Source: Anaerolineaceae bacterium | GTDB lineage: Bacteria > Chloroflexota > Anaerolineae > Anaerolineales > Anaerolineaceae | DNA length: 14,419 nt | Assembly: GCA_028699715.1 (NCBI GenBank) | Contig: JAQVUC010000006.1 | Coordinates: 1-14,419 of the forward strand | Reading direction: 5' to 3' | Part shown: positions 7,083 to 13,600 of the stretch, piece by piece | Position numbering within the stretch: position 1 is the stretch's first letter | How the letters are laid out: every line of letters starts with the position of its first letter | Program-made: the position numbers and the translations under genes | The notes under the pieces: generated by a model | What the model was told of the DNA's origin: nothing | The model's database searches: none | What the model saw: only the letters and a program-made list of their open reading frames with translations

Positions 7083-8011
7083 GGCAGTAGCACTTCAATT
7101 TCAGCATTTGAGCGAGCTTGAGCCAGCCAATCCTGCAGGGCTTTGGCCTGCAAAGAAACACGGGCGTCCGTAGTCAGCGGATGGCTTTGTTCGTGTTCCA
7201 GGACCAATAAGATATGATAACCAATGGTGGATTGAATAATCTCAGAATAAGAACCGGGTTCAAGGCTGAAAGCGGCTTCTTCAACTTCAGGATAAAGCAA
7301 ATAACCCCGCGGGAACCAACCAAGTTCTCCGCCGGATTCCGGGCTATATTCCCAGGCCAGTTTTTCAAACTCCGCGCCGGCGTTCAGGCTGTTAAGCGCC
7401 CGTTGAGCGCCGGCTTCTGTGCTGGCAAATATTTGTTGAGCCCGTACCTGTTCCACTTCGTTGGGAACAGATTGGATGATCTGATCGCGCTGCCAGGCTG
7501 CTTCCGCGGCCAGCCTGAGGGAAGCGCGAAATTCAGCATCATCATAATGATTGGCTTGCATCCAAGTCGTCAGAGCTCCCCCTGAGCCAAGCTCAGCTAC
7601 CAATTGGTCTATTCGGGCTTGTAGCTGCTCATCACTTAAAGCAAATTCCGCCGCGCGCGCGGCTTGAGCCAGGAGTTCTTGTTCAACCAGATACTCAATT
7701 ACCTTTTCTTGAATTTCCTGATCAGTCGCTTGTACTGCCTGGTTTATCAGGCTGTCTTTATAGCGCAAGACTTCGTTTTGAAAATAGCTGAGTGAGACCA
7801 GAACTCCATTCACGCTCAAAGCGGCTGGGATCTGTGTGGGAGCCAAGGTTGCTTCCGGGGTAACTGTGTGAATGACAACTGTTGGTTGTTCTTGCCCTTG
7901 AGTTGGTTCAAAAGCGGTTGGTTGCTGCAACGGTTCACATGCGCTGATCAACAAAAAAGAAATCAGCAAGATTGTGCTGACGAGTGAATGTTTGATCCTG
8001 TGTTTTTGCAT
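7079..8011 (-). CDS. PpiC/parvulin-type peptidyl-prolyl isomerase lipoprotein (PrsA/SurA-like)
   Basis: A 310-residue extracytoplasmic foldase. A lipoprotein signal peptide ends in ISAC, placing the acylated cysteine at Cys25. A Thr/Pro-rich stretch (residues 30-65) follows, then a SurA-N-like helical chaperone region (about 68-185: VNGVLVSLSYFQNEVLRYK, VIEYLVEQELLAQAA). The parvulin domain (about 188-275) has VRAQQIF, GAEFEKLAWEYSPE, GGELGWFPRG, EEAAFSLEPG and GYHILLVLEHE in the expected order. It should catalyse proline isomerisation and assist folding of secreted proteins. I chose ATG 8011 over the frame opening at 8035: it gives a standard signal peptide, and a perfect TATAAT lies 6 bases upstream, which implies a leaderless mRNA. 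It overlaps the next gene by ATGA. Confidence 0.9.
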   Translation of the reverse strand: MQKHRIKHSLVSTILLISFLLISACEPLQQPTAFEPTQGQEQPTVVIHTVTPEATLAPTQIPAALSVNGVLVSLSYFQNEVLRYKDSLINQAVQATDQEIQEKVIEYLVEQELLAQAARAAEFALSDEQLQARIDQLVAELGSGGALTTWMQANHYDDAEFRASLRLAAEAAWQRDQIIQSVPNEVEQVRAQQIFASTEAGAQRALNSLNAGAEFEKLAWEYSPESGGELGWFPRGYLLYPEVEEAAFSLEPGSYSEIIQSTIGYHILLVLEHEQSHPLTTDARVSLQAKALQDWLAQARSNAEIEVLLP

Positions 8012-8017
8012 GTGCCT

Positions 8018-8023
8018 ATTATA
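8018..8023 (-). promoter_or_regulatory. -10 box giving a leaderless foldase mRNA
   Basis: On the minus strand a perfect TATAAT (8023 to 8018) is followed after 6 bases by the ATG at 8011. No Shine-Dalgarno and no clear -35 are visible. The spacing matches that of the two leaderless candidates at 3713-3718 and 4306-4311. Confidence 0.6.
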
Positions 8024-8076
8024 CCCATTCCACACAATTGGAAGAAATCCTTGTTAAAGTTGAAAACTTCTAAAAA

Positions 8077-8114
8077 TGGTATACTTGACAGAAGTTAAGA
8101 ACTAAGTTTAGATT
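8077..8114 (+). promoter_or_regulatory. Promoter region of the LysM gene
   Basis: Two overlapping candidates are seen. An extended -10, TGGTATACT, at 8077-8085 would give a leader of about 70 bases. A perfect -35, TTGACA, at 8085-8090 is followed after 18 bases by TAGATT at 8109-8114, which would give a leader of about 40 bases. The gene also has a strong Shine-Dalgarno (AGGAAGG at 8150-8156), unlike its divergent neighbour. I cannot decide between the two promoters. Confidence 0.45.
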
Positions 8115-8161
8115 CAGTTTATAAGCCTCCTTGTAAAATCCAGATTGAGAGGAAGGAAAAC

Positions 8162-8902
8162 ATGGCAAAGAAAAAATCCGGGAGTTTATTATCCTCCTAC
8201 AGAAAAAAAAGACAAACCAACAAAGCTTTATTAATTGTTTTGGCAGCGCTATTGATCCTTGCGGGTTTGATTATGGTTGTACTCTGGGCCACCGGGACCA
8301 TTGGCAGCGGATCAGGGATTTCCCTGTTCAGCACCAAGACCCCAACCCCAACCATGACCTATACACCCACGCCTGTCACACCCACAAGCACGGCTACGAT
8401 CACAAGTACTCCAACGGAGACACCCACGATCACGCCGACCGCCACACTTGACGGCCCCTTTGATTACATTGTGCAAGCGGATGACTATTACTGCGCTTCC
8501 ATTGCGGAGAAGTTCAATGTGCCTCTGGATCTGTTCCTTTATGTGAACGGACTCGCCCTTGGTGATCAATGTATCATCGCGGAAGGTGACATCGTCAAAG
8601 TTCCTGCCCCCTGGCAGCAAATGCCTACATCGACCTCTGTTCCAACCGATGTTTCTGGGGTCATTGATTATTATGTAGAACCAGGTGCGACGCTGCTTTC
8701 GATCTCTCAGTTCTATCTTTCAAAGATTGACCAAATCATTGTTGAGACTAATCGATATCGGACGGCCAATAACCTCACCCCGCTTTTGACCGAAACCTCG
8801 ACATTGATGGTTGGCGAGTTGATCAAAGTGCCTGTTAACATTGCTACACCAATTCCGACAGCGACAATTACCAGGACCTTTACCCCATCACCTACGCCCT
8901 AA
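8162..8902 (+). CDS. Membrane-anchored LysM protein with Thr/Pro-rich linker
   Basis: A 246-residue envelope protein. The basic N-terminus (residues 1-21) is followed by one membrane helix (about 22-44) and a TPTP-rich linker (58-96). Two LysM-like modules follow: residues 101-149 (DYIVQADDYYCASIAEKFNV to GDIVKVP) and 169-225 (DYYVEPGATLLSISQFYLSK to GELIKVP). LysM binds N-acetylglucosamine-containing glycans such as peptidoglycan. The first module has Cys111 and Cys137, a likely disulfide. The protein ends in another Thr/Pro tail (TPSPTP), so no enzyme domain is present; it is probably a wall-binding anchor. The gene is divergent to the foldase and followed by a hairpin terminator at 8943-8995. 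Confidence 0.87.
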   Translation: MAKKKSGSLLSSYRKKRQTNKALLIVLAALLILAGLIMVVLWATGTIGSGSGISLFSTKTPTPTMTYTPTPVTPTSTATITSTPTETPTITPTATLDGPFDYIVQADDYYCASIAEKFNVPLDLFLYVNGLALGDQCIIAEGDIVKVPAPWQQMPTSTSVPTDVSGVIDYYVEPGATLLSISQFYLSKIDQIIVETNRYRTANNLTPLLTETSTLMVGELIKVPVNIATPIPTATITRTFTPSPTP

Positions 8903-8942
8903 AATAAATAGGTTGTAGAATCTACTAAAAGTAACGCATAAG

Positions 8943-8995
8943 AACTGCACCCCAAAAGCTGGAAAGTCCAGTCAGAGGAGGTGCAGTTTTCTTTT
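8943..8995 (+). terminator. Compound hairpin terminator after the LysM gene
   Basis: AACTGCACC (8943-8951) pairs perfectly with GGTGCAGTT (8980-8988), followed by TTCTTTT. Inside the loop a second perfect hairpin forms from CTGGA (8959-8963) and TCCAG (8967-8971) with an AAG loop. It lies about 40 bases after the LysM stop and fits a rho-independent terminator. The ACTGCACCCCAAAAG edge also recalls insertion-sequence ends; see findings. Confidence 0.75.
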
Positions 8996-9090
8996 GCTCA
9001 ATCACTTACATAGAAATCAATAACTTATTCAAACCAGGATTGCTGCCTTCATTACCCGCTTGGTTTCTATTGATAGCTTGATACATTCTT

Positions 9091-9127
9091 AAAAAAATCA
9101 TCCAAGCTAAGAGCTTGGATGATTTTT
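9091..9127. terminator. Bidirectional rho-independent terminator
   Basis: AAAAATCATCCAAGCT (9093-9108) and AGCTTGGATGATTTTT (9112-9127) form a perfect 16-bp stem with a 3-base loop. There is a T-run on both strands (TTTTT then CCTTTT on plus, seven T on minus). It lies 19 bases beyond the stop of the DUF1622 gene (minus) and also faces the LysM gene. The bases between the two terminators, 8996-9090, hold nothing I can recognise. Confidence 0.9.
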
Positions 9128-9146
9128 CCTTTTCTCAATCCGGAAC

Positions 9147-9713
9147 TTAAAACTCGTCATCCGAATCGCAAGATTCAAGGTCGGGATATTTCCCGGAAGC
9201 CTGAATGGTTGCGAACTCATCCTCAAGGAAGTAGTTCATCAGGAAACGCAGCAAGATAATGACAAACAAGAACATCAGATCTGCAAAAGATGGTGAAATC
9301 GCCAGGCGCAAAATATCCGAAGCTACAGCAAACTCCAGTGCCAGGCTCAGGCGATGACCCAAACGCAGACGCAATCTTTCGGATGAGCGTAGTTTTCTGG
9401 AGTAATTTTTATCAAAAACACCCCGCAAAAAATTGTAACTCACCTGAACAGCAGAAACACCAACCACCATCATGGCAGCCGCTTCACAAATCAATATCGC
9501 GTACCCAACACCCAGTTCCAGCAGGTGTTCATGAGGTATATCAATCGTGCGTATGTTGACCGGATTCGTGCGGATCAAATACAACACCACAATGATTGCG
9601 GCAATCAAGATAAAAGGTAGAATCCAATGACCGATAGCAGGTTGTTCAGGGTGCTTTTTTGATTCAGATTTTTTAGTTGTTTCAGTTTCTTCCATGATTT
9701 CCAATTCGTCCAT
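9147..9713 (-). CDS. DUF1622 family membrane protein
   Basis: A 188-residue membrane protein of unknown function. The acidic, lysine-rich N-terminus (residues 1-24) precedes a membrane helix (about 29-47). Further helices lie at about 66-98 and 122-163. The pattern LGHRLSLALEFAVASDILRLAISPSF (118-143), then IILLRFLMNYFLEDEF, is the core of DUF1622, and the 'LEF-x(4)-DIL' element is its hallmark. The family usually starts near the second helix, so the N-terminal 60 residues with an extra helix are an extension. The acidic C-terminus ends DSDDEF. The gene begins 18 bases after the Gfo/Idh oxidoreductase stop and probably shares its mRNA, ending at the strong terminator at 9091-9127. The family call is good; the role is unknown. 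Confidence 0.8.
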   Translation of the reverse strand: MDELEIMEETETTKKSESKKHPEQPAIGHWILPFILIAAIIVVLYLIRTNPVNIRTIDIPHEHLLELGVGYAILICEAAAMMVVGVSAVQVSYNFLRGVFDKNYSRKLRSSERLRLRLGHRLSLALEFAVASDILRLAISPSFADLMFLFVIILLRFLMNYFLEDEFATIQASGKYPDLESCDSDDEF

Positions 9714-9731
9714 AATAATTTTCTCTCTTTG

Positions 9732-10769
9732 TTAATTTTTTAAATAAACTACCTTGCCGTTGTCTATCGCGGATTGGAACAGACTATCAATCACGTTCAT
9801 ATTTTTCACCGCGTCCGCCAGGGGGAATAGTGCGGTTTCTTTTCTTGTCACCACCTGATAAAAATGATCGATCAGGCTCGCGTAAGTGTTTTCCTCTCGG
9901 AAGCTGATTTTTTGGATTTCTCCGCCTTTATCGAGCTCAAGTTTCAGGCTTTTGTCTTTTCCGGCAAAAGGCCAATCCATGCTCAAAATGCCTTCTGTTC
10001 CAACAAACCGGGCAGTTTGTTGACCAGCGGCATTGAAGGCGACACTAAAACTTCCGTAGGTTTGTTCTCCGAAATCGAGCGTCGCTTGCATTTGCAAATC
10101 AACTCCCGAACCACCTTCATGAAAGAAAGCTTGCACTGCCACAGGCTCTCTGCCGGCTAACAAGCGCTGAATATTAATGCAGTAACAACCCAAATCGTAA
10201 AGAGCTCCCCCACCAAGTTCCGGAACCAGGCGGAAATCATCGGGATTCTTCAAAGAAAAGCTGAAACTACTGTGCATAAAACGCATTTTCCCGATTTCAC
10301 CTTTTTTGATCAACTCAAGCGCTTTTTGGATTCTCGTATGATAACGATACATGAAATTTTCCATCAAGACCAGCGATTTTTCAACAGCCATTCCTACCAT
10401 CTGCTGGTCTTCATCCGCGTTGAGCGCAAAGGGCTTTTCAACCAGAACGTGCTTGCCAGCTTGCAGAGCTTTGATAGTCCAGGGCAGGTGCAAATTATTC
10501 GGCAGAGGTATAAATACCGCATGCACATTCTGATCTTGCAGGAGCTCATCGTAACTTCCATAAGCCACTGGGATGTCCTGCCGATCAGCATATTCCCTTG
10601 CACGGCTCAAATCCCGGCTGGCTACCGCCAGCACCTGGTTGTGTTTGGTTGCCCGAATAGCTGGGATGACAGCTTGTTCAGCGATCCGTGCGGTGCCTAA
10701 GATGCCCCAATTCAACTCGGTTTTGCGGAATAAATTGCTTGTCATTGTCTTTGATGATAATATATCCAT
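9732..10769 (-). CDS. Gfo/Idh/MocA family NAD(P)-dependent oxidoreductase
   Basis: A 345-residue two-domain dehydrogenase. The Rossmann domain shows WGILGTARIAE (residues 21-31), a conserved FIPLPNNLH and the family EKP motif (LVEKPFA, Glu111-Lys112-Pro113). The C-terminal alpha/beta domain has GGGALYDLGCY (186-196), where Asp192 and Tyr196 stand in place of the common Asp-x(3)-His, as in the dimeric dihydrodiol dehydrogenase-like branch. Substrates in this superfamily are usually sugars, inositols or related polyols; this one cannot be assigned. ATG 10769 has GTGAG about 8 bases upstream. ATG 10745 would shorten a non-conserved N-terminal tail and cannot be excluded. It is divergent to the YgeY-like gene and followed closely by DUF1622. 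Confidence 0.9.
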   Translation of the reverse strand: MDILSSKTMTSNLFRKTELNWGILGTARIAEQAVIPAIRATKHNQVLAVASRDLSRAREYADRQDIPVAYGSYDELLQDQNVHAVFIPLPNNLHLPWTIKALQAGKHVLVEKPFALNADEDQQMVGMAVEKSLVLMENFMYRYHTRIQKALELIKKGEIGKMRFMHSSFSFSLKNPDDFRLVPELGGGALYDLGCYCINIQRLLAGREPVAVQAFFHEGGSGVDLQMQATLDFGEQTYGSFSVAFNAAGQQTARFVGTEGILSMDWPFAGKDKSLKLELDKGGEIQKISFREENTYASLIDHFYQVVTRKETALFPLADAVKNMNVIDSLFQSAIDNGKVVYLKN

Positions 10770-10832
10770 GATCGCTCACTTTTTATGAAATTTTTGCTTG
10801 CCGCAGGCTAAAGTTAACACAATGACAGTTAT

Positions 10833-10838
10833 TATAAT
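10833..10838 (+). promoter_or_regulatory. -10 box for the YgeY-like hydrolase gene
   Basis: A perfect TATAAT with TTAACA at 10814-10819 as a poorly spaced -35 candidate (13 bases). Transcription would start near 10845, leaving a leader of about 39 bases that ends in AAGGAG (10874-10879), 4 bases before the ATG. The region 10770-10883 is the divergent promoter space shared with the Gfo/Idh gene and holds no other recognisable element. Confidence 0.5.
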
Positions 10839-10883
10839 ACGAACCTGAACGGTTTCGGACCCAGGAAAGAAAAAAGGAGAAAT

Positions 10884-12089
10884 ATGACCTCAAAAGAAAT
10901 CTTTGAACAAATTCACCAGAAAACCGAAGAGAATAAGGAAGATATTGTCCGCTTCATGCGCGAGATTTGCGCTATTCCTAGCATGGAATCCCAAATCGGA
11001 CCGGTTGGAGAGCGCATCGCCGAAGAAATGAACAAGCTTGGTTTTGACGAAGTCCGCTTTGACAAGATGGGCAACATCCTCGGTCGGATCGGGAACGGTC
11101 CCCGCAGCATCGTTTTCGACTCTCACATTGACACGGTAGGAATTGGTGACCCACACGAATGGGAGTGGGACCCGTTTGAAGGCAAGATCGAAGATGGCGT
11201 CCTTTACGCCCGGGGTGCCTGTGATGAAAAAGGCTCCACACCTGGTATGGTTTACGGAATGGCCTTTGCGCGTGACCTGGGGCTGCTGGACGGTTGGACC
11301 GCCTGGTACTTTGGGAACATGGAAGAATGGTGTGACGGCATCGCTCCGAACACCTTTGTCGAAGTCGATCCGGGTGTCAAACCTGATTTTGTGGTCATCG
11401 GTGAACCTACAAAAATGCAGGTTTACCGTGGTCACAAAGGCCGCATCGAACTGAAAGTCACTGCCAAAGGCAAGTCAGCTCACGCCGCCAGCAATCATGT
11501 TGGCATCAATGCGATCTACCTGCTTTTGCCTGTGATCGCGGGCATTCGGGACTTGGAGCCACAATTGGGTGACGATACCTTCCTGGGGCATGGAAAAATC
11601 ACTGTCTCAGACATGACAGTTCAAACCCCCAGCATCAACGCTGTGCCAGATGAGGCAGTCATTTACATCGACCGGCGCATGACCTTTGGTGAAAGCAAAG
11701 AAGATGCCATTGCCCAGGTGGAAGCCTTGATTCCCGAGGAAAGTAAGGACAGGGTCAAAGTTGAAGCGCTCTTTTATGAAGAACCTTCCTATACCGGTTT
11801 CGTTTTCCCGGTGGACAAATACTTCCCGGCCTGGGCGCTTGAAGAAGCCCATCCCCTGGTCCAGGCAGGGCTAAAGACACGGGAAATAATTGGCTTGGAA
11901 AGCAAACCCGCCAGCAAGTGGTCCTTCAGCACCAATGGCATTTATTGGTCTGGCAAGGCCGGCATCCCTTCCATCGGTTTTGGCCCTGGAGATGAGGTTA
12001 CGGCTCACACGGTTTTGGACAGTGTTTCCTTGGACGATGTGATCAAAGCGACTGAGTTTTACGCTTTGTTACCGAGCTTTCTTGTTTAG
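10884..12089 (+). CDS. YgeY-like M20 family metallohydrolase
   Basis: A 401-residue, two-domain M20 zinc hydrolase closely resembling YgeY, known from selenium-linked purine catabolism clusters and from bacterial uric acid breakdown, where it acts on diaminopropionate or ureido intermediates. Metal and catalytic residues are in place: DSHIDTV (His81, Asp83), GACDEKG (Asp114, bridging), NMEEWCDG (Glu147 and Glu148), GEPT (Glu174) and TAHTVLD (His375). The dimerisation lid starts near GHKGRIELKVTAKGKSAHAA (about 183-202). WEWDPFEG after the first motif is also YgeY-like. The ATG has AAGGAG upstream. The gene has its own terminator at 12095-12127, and the YgeW-like gene follows from a separate promoter, so they are neighbours but probably separate transcripts. 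No ygeX, xdh or selenium genes are in the window. Confidence 0.88.
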   Translation: MTSKEIFEQIHQKTEENKEDIVRFMREICAIPSMESQIGPVGERIAEEMNKLGFDEVRFDKMGNILGRIGNGPRSIVFDSHIDTVGIGDPHEWEWDPFEGKIEDGVLYARGACDEKGSTPGMVYGMAFARDLGLLDGWTAWYFGNMEEWCDGIAPNTFVEVDPGVKPDFVVIGEPTKMQVYRGHKGRIELKVTAKGKSAHAASNHVGINAIYLLLPVIAGIRDLEPQLGDDTFLGHGKITVSDMTVQTPSINAVPDEAVIYIDRRMTFGESKEDAIAQVEALIPEESKDRVKVEALFYEEPSYTGFVFPVDKYFPAWALEEAHPLVQAGLKTREIIGLESKPASKWSFSTNGIYWSGKAGIPSIGFGPGDEVTAHTVLDSVSLDDVIKATEFYALLPSFLV

Positions 12090-12094
12090 CTCTC

Positions 12095-12127
12095 AAAAAA
12101 GCTAATCAAAATTAGATTAGCTTTTTT
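12095..12127 (+). terminator. Rho-independent terminator after the YgeY-like gene
   Basis: AAAAAAGCTAATC (12095-12107) pairs perfectly with GATTAGCTTTTTT (12115-12127) across a 7-base loop, starting 5 bases after the stop. The six-T tail fits termination on the plus strand. It separates the YgeY-like gene from the YgeW-like gene. Confidence 0.85.
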
Positions 12128-12142
12128 ATTATTAAACTGTGT

Positions 12143-12151
12143 TGATATAAT
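12143..12151 (+). promoter_or_regulatory. Extended -10 promoter for the carbamoyltransferase gene
   Basis: A perfect TGATATAAT (TGn plus TATAAT) lies 28 bases before the ATG at 12180. Transcription should begin near 12158, leaving a leader of about 20 bases with AAGGAGAG just before the start. It is the same extended -10 sequence as at 3710-3718 but with a normal ribosome binding site. It confirms separate transcription from the YgeY-like gene. Confidence 0.65.
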
Positions 12152-12179
12152 TGTGCGATAAATAAATAAGGAGAGACTT

Positions 12180-13178
12180 ATGCAAACTTTTCTACACGGC
12201 CGGGATCTGATCGGCGATCTGGATTTTTCCAAAGAAGAAGTTGAAACTGTTTTAGATGTAGCCTGGGACTTAAAACGCAAACGCGCCTTAAATGAACCTC
12301 ACGCCTACCTGCGTGATAAAGTTTTAGCAATGCTGTTTTTCTTCAGCAGCACCCGCACGCGAGGCTCTTTTGAGGCTGGCATTGCCCAGCTTGGTGGTCA
12401 CGGCGCTTTCATTGAAAGCAAAACCACCCAGATTTCCCATGGTGACACTGCAAAAGAAATCGGCGAGATCTACGGCCGCTATTTTGATGGCATTGCCATC
12501 CGCCATTGTGACTGGAAAATTGGCAATGACTACCTCAACGAAGTAGCCCGTAATTGTCGTATTCCTGTCCTGAATATGCAATGCGACGTTTATCACCCCT
12601 TCCAATGCCTGGCTGACCTTATGACCATCATGGAGAAGAAAGGACGCGATCTTAAGAAGAAAAAGATCGTTGTCTCCTGGGCTTATGCTGCTTCTTATCT
12701 CAAACCTATTTCTGTGCCGCAATCTCTGGTGATCCAGATGCCGCGCTTTGGCATGGATGTGACCCTGGCCTACCCTAAAGAATTCCCTCTCATGCCCGAA
12801 ATTGAGCAGCAGGCAGCTGATGAAGCGAAAAAGTGGGGTACCTCTTTCGAAATCGTGCATGATATGGACGAAGGCATGAAAGATGCTGATGTGATCTATG
12901 CCAAAAGCTGGGGTCCCTTGATGACCACTGATGACCCTGTCAAAGGCAAAGCGCTTCAGGATTCCTATACCGATTGGATTATGGACCAACGCCGGCTGGA
13001 GTTGGCAAAATCTGACGCCATTTACATGCACCCCCTGCCCGCCGACCGCAACATCGAAGTGACTGACGAAGTAATTGACGGACCTAATTCGGTGGTCTAT
13101 GATGAAGCCGAAAATCGCCTCCACGCTCAAAAAGCTGTCATGGCTTTAACCATGAGTTATGCAACAATTTTCAAATAA
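12180..13178 (+). CDS. YgeW-like knotted carbamoyltransferase
   Basis: A 332-residue member of the aspartate/ornithine carbamoyltransferase fold. The carbamoyl phosphate motif SSTRTR (residues 56-61), HPFQ (139-142) and HPLPADR (284-290) are intact. The ornithine-specific DxxxSMG is absent: the equivalent segment reads DVIYAKSWGPL (237-247), and KPISVPQ (175-181) is the proline-rich loop of knotted carbamoyltransferases such as YgeW. It therefore should not be named ornithine carbamoyltransferase. The likely reaction is carbamoyl transfer between phosphate and a ureido or amino substrate, perhaps run in the direction that yields carbamoyl phosphate and then ATP. That direction is inference. 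It is shorter than E. coli YgeW, which I recall as near 390 residues. AAGGAGAG precedes the ATG. The YgeY-like neighbour supports the call. Confidence 0.85.
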   Translation: MQTFLHGRDLIGDLDFSKEEVETVLDVAWDLKRKRALNEPHAYLRDKVLAMLFFFSSTRTRGSFEAGIAQLGGHGAFIESKTTQISHGDTAKEIGEIYGRYFDGIAIRHCDWKIGNDYLNEVARNCRIPVLNMQCDVYHPFQCLADLMTIMEKKGRDLKKKKIVVSWAYAASYLKPISVPQSLVIQMPRFGMDVTLAYPKEFPLMPEIEQQAADEAKKWGTSFEIVHDMDEGMKDADVIYAKSWGPLMTTDDPVKGKALQDSYTDWIMDQRRLELAKSDAIYMHPLPADRNIEVTDEVIDGPNSVVYDEAENRLHAQKAVMALTMSYATIFK

Positions 13179-13182
13179 ACAA

Positions 13183-13221
13183 AAAAGAGACTGCGGAGAT
13201 TTCAGCAGTCTCTTTTCTTTT
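13183..13221. terminator. Bidirectional terminator between carbamoyltransferase and DUF1667 genes
   Basis: AAAAGAGACTGC (13183-13194) pairs perfectly with GCAGTCTCTTTT (13205-13216) across a 10-base loop, followed by C and five T on plus. On the minus strand six T follow the stem. It lies 4 bases after the carbamoyltransferase stop and 14 bases beyond the convergent DUF1667 stop, so it probably serves both. Confidence 0.88.
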
Positions 13222-13230
13222 TAAAGAAGG

Positions 13231-13599
13231 TCAGCTTATTGCCGGCATGTCGCGGCTGGCGACAATATCAACACCTGTACCAATCACATTTTCAATCACA
13301 ACATCCTGAGCTGTAACTGGCGCGGTCAATTGGACCTCGCGAATTTTTGCCAAAATTTCCGGAATCCTGCGTTTTGGAACTGAACCGTTGGTATAAACCG
13401 GTACAAGTGGGTGCAAACCGTTGGAAATACGGACCGTACTAGCCACCATGCGCTGCGGCGCGATGGCTTCTTGCCGACCGTAGGTTTCGCCCTTGCGGCA
13501 GCGGTGACCCAAAATTTTGACCACCTCGTCCCCTTCCATGCGGACGATTAATTTACAGCCCATTGGGCAAGCGGTGCAAATAAAGTTTTTCTCTTCCAT
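13231..13599 (-). CDS. DUF1667 cysteine-rich redox partner protein
   Basis: A 122-residue protein of the DUF1667 family. The N-terminus has four cysteines, Cys8, Cys11 and Cys15 (CTACPMGC) and Cys34 (GHRCRKG), a pattern that suggests a metal or iron-sulfur site. The RKGETYGRQEAIAPQRM and STVRI segments are family features. DUF1667 genes usually follow FAD-dependent oxidoreductases and GlpA-like glycerol-3-phosphate dehydrogenases, and the same order is seen here: the ATG is one base after the TAA of the oxidoreductase gene, so the two are coupled. It is probably an electron-transfer or maturation partner of that flavoprotein; this is inferred from context. Transcription ends at the hairpin at 13183-13221. 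Confidence 0.88.
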   Translation of the reverse strand: MEEKNFICTACPMGCKLIVRMEGDEVVKILGHRCRKGETYGRQEAIAPQRMVASTVRISNGLHPLVPVYTNGSVPKRRIPEILAKIREVQLTAPVTAQDVVIENVIGTGVDIVASRDMPAIS

Positions 13600-13600
13600 G

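Noticed and set aside
8128..8157. TCCTT pairing with AAGGA, as a hairpin hiding the LysM ribosome binding site
   Set aside because: Only five pairs across a 20-base loop; too weak to support as a regulatory element.
8340..8450. Short repeated ACACCCAC/ACTCCAAC-type units, considered as a DNA tandem repeat
   Set aside because: They are the codons of the Thr/Pro-rich linker of the LysM protein, stay in frame, and vary at synonymous positions as expected of protein-level selection.
8996..9090. Possible small RNA or hidden gene between the two terminators
   Set aside because: Only a 6-bp AAACCA/TGGTTT repeat with a long loop is seen, with no promoter, open frame or stable fold.
12324..13130. 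268-codon minus-strand open frame opposite the carbamoyltransferase
   Set aside because: It is antisense to a gene with every catalytic motif intact, has no ribosome binding site and no family features.
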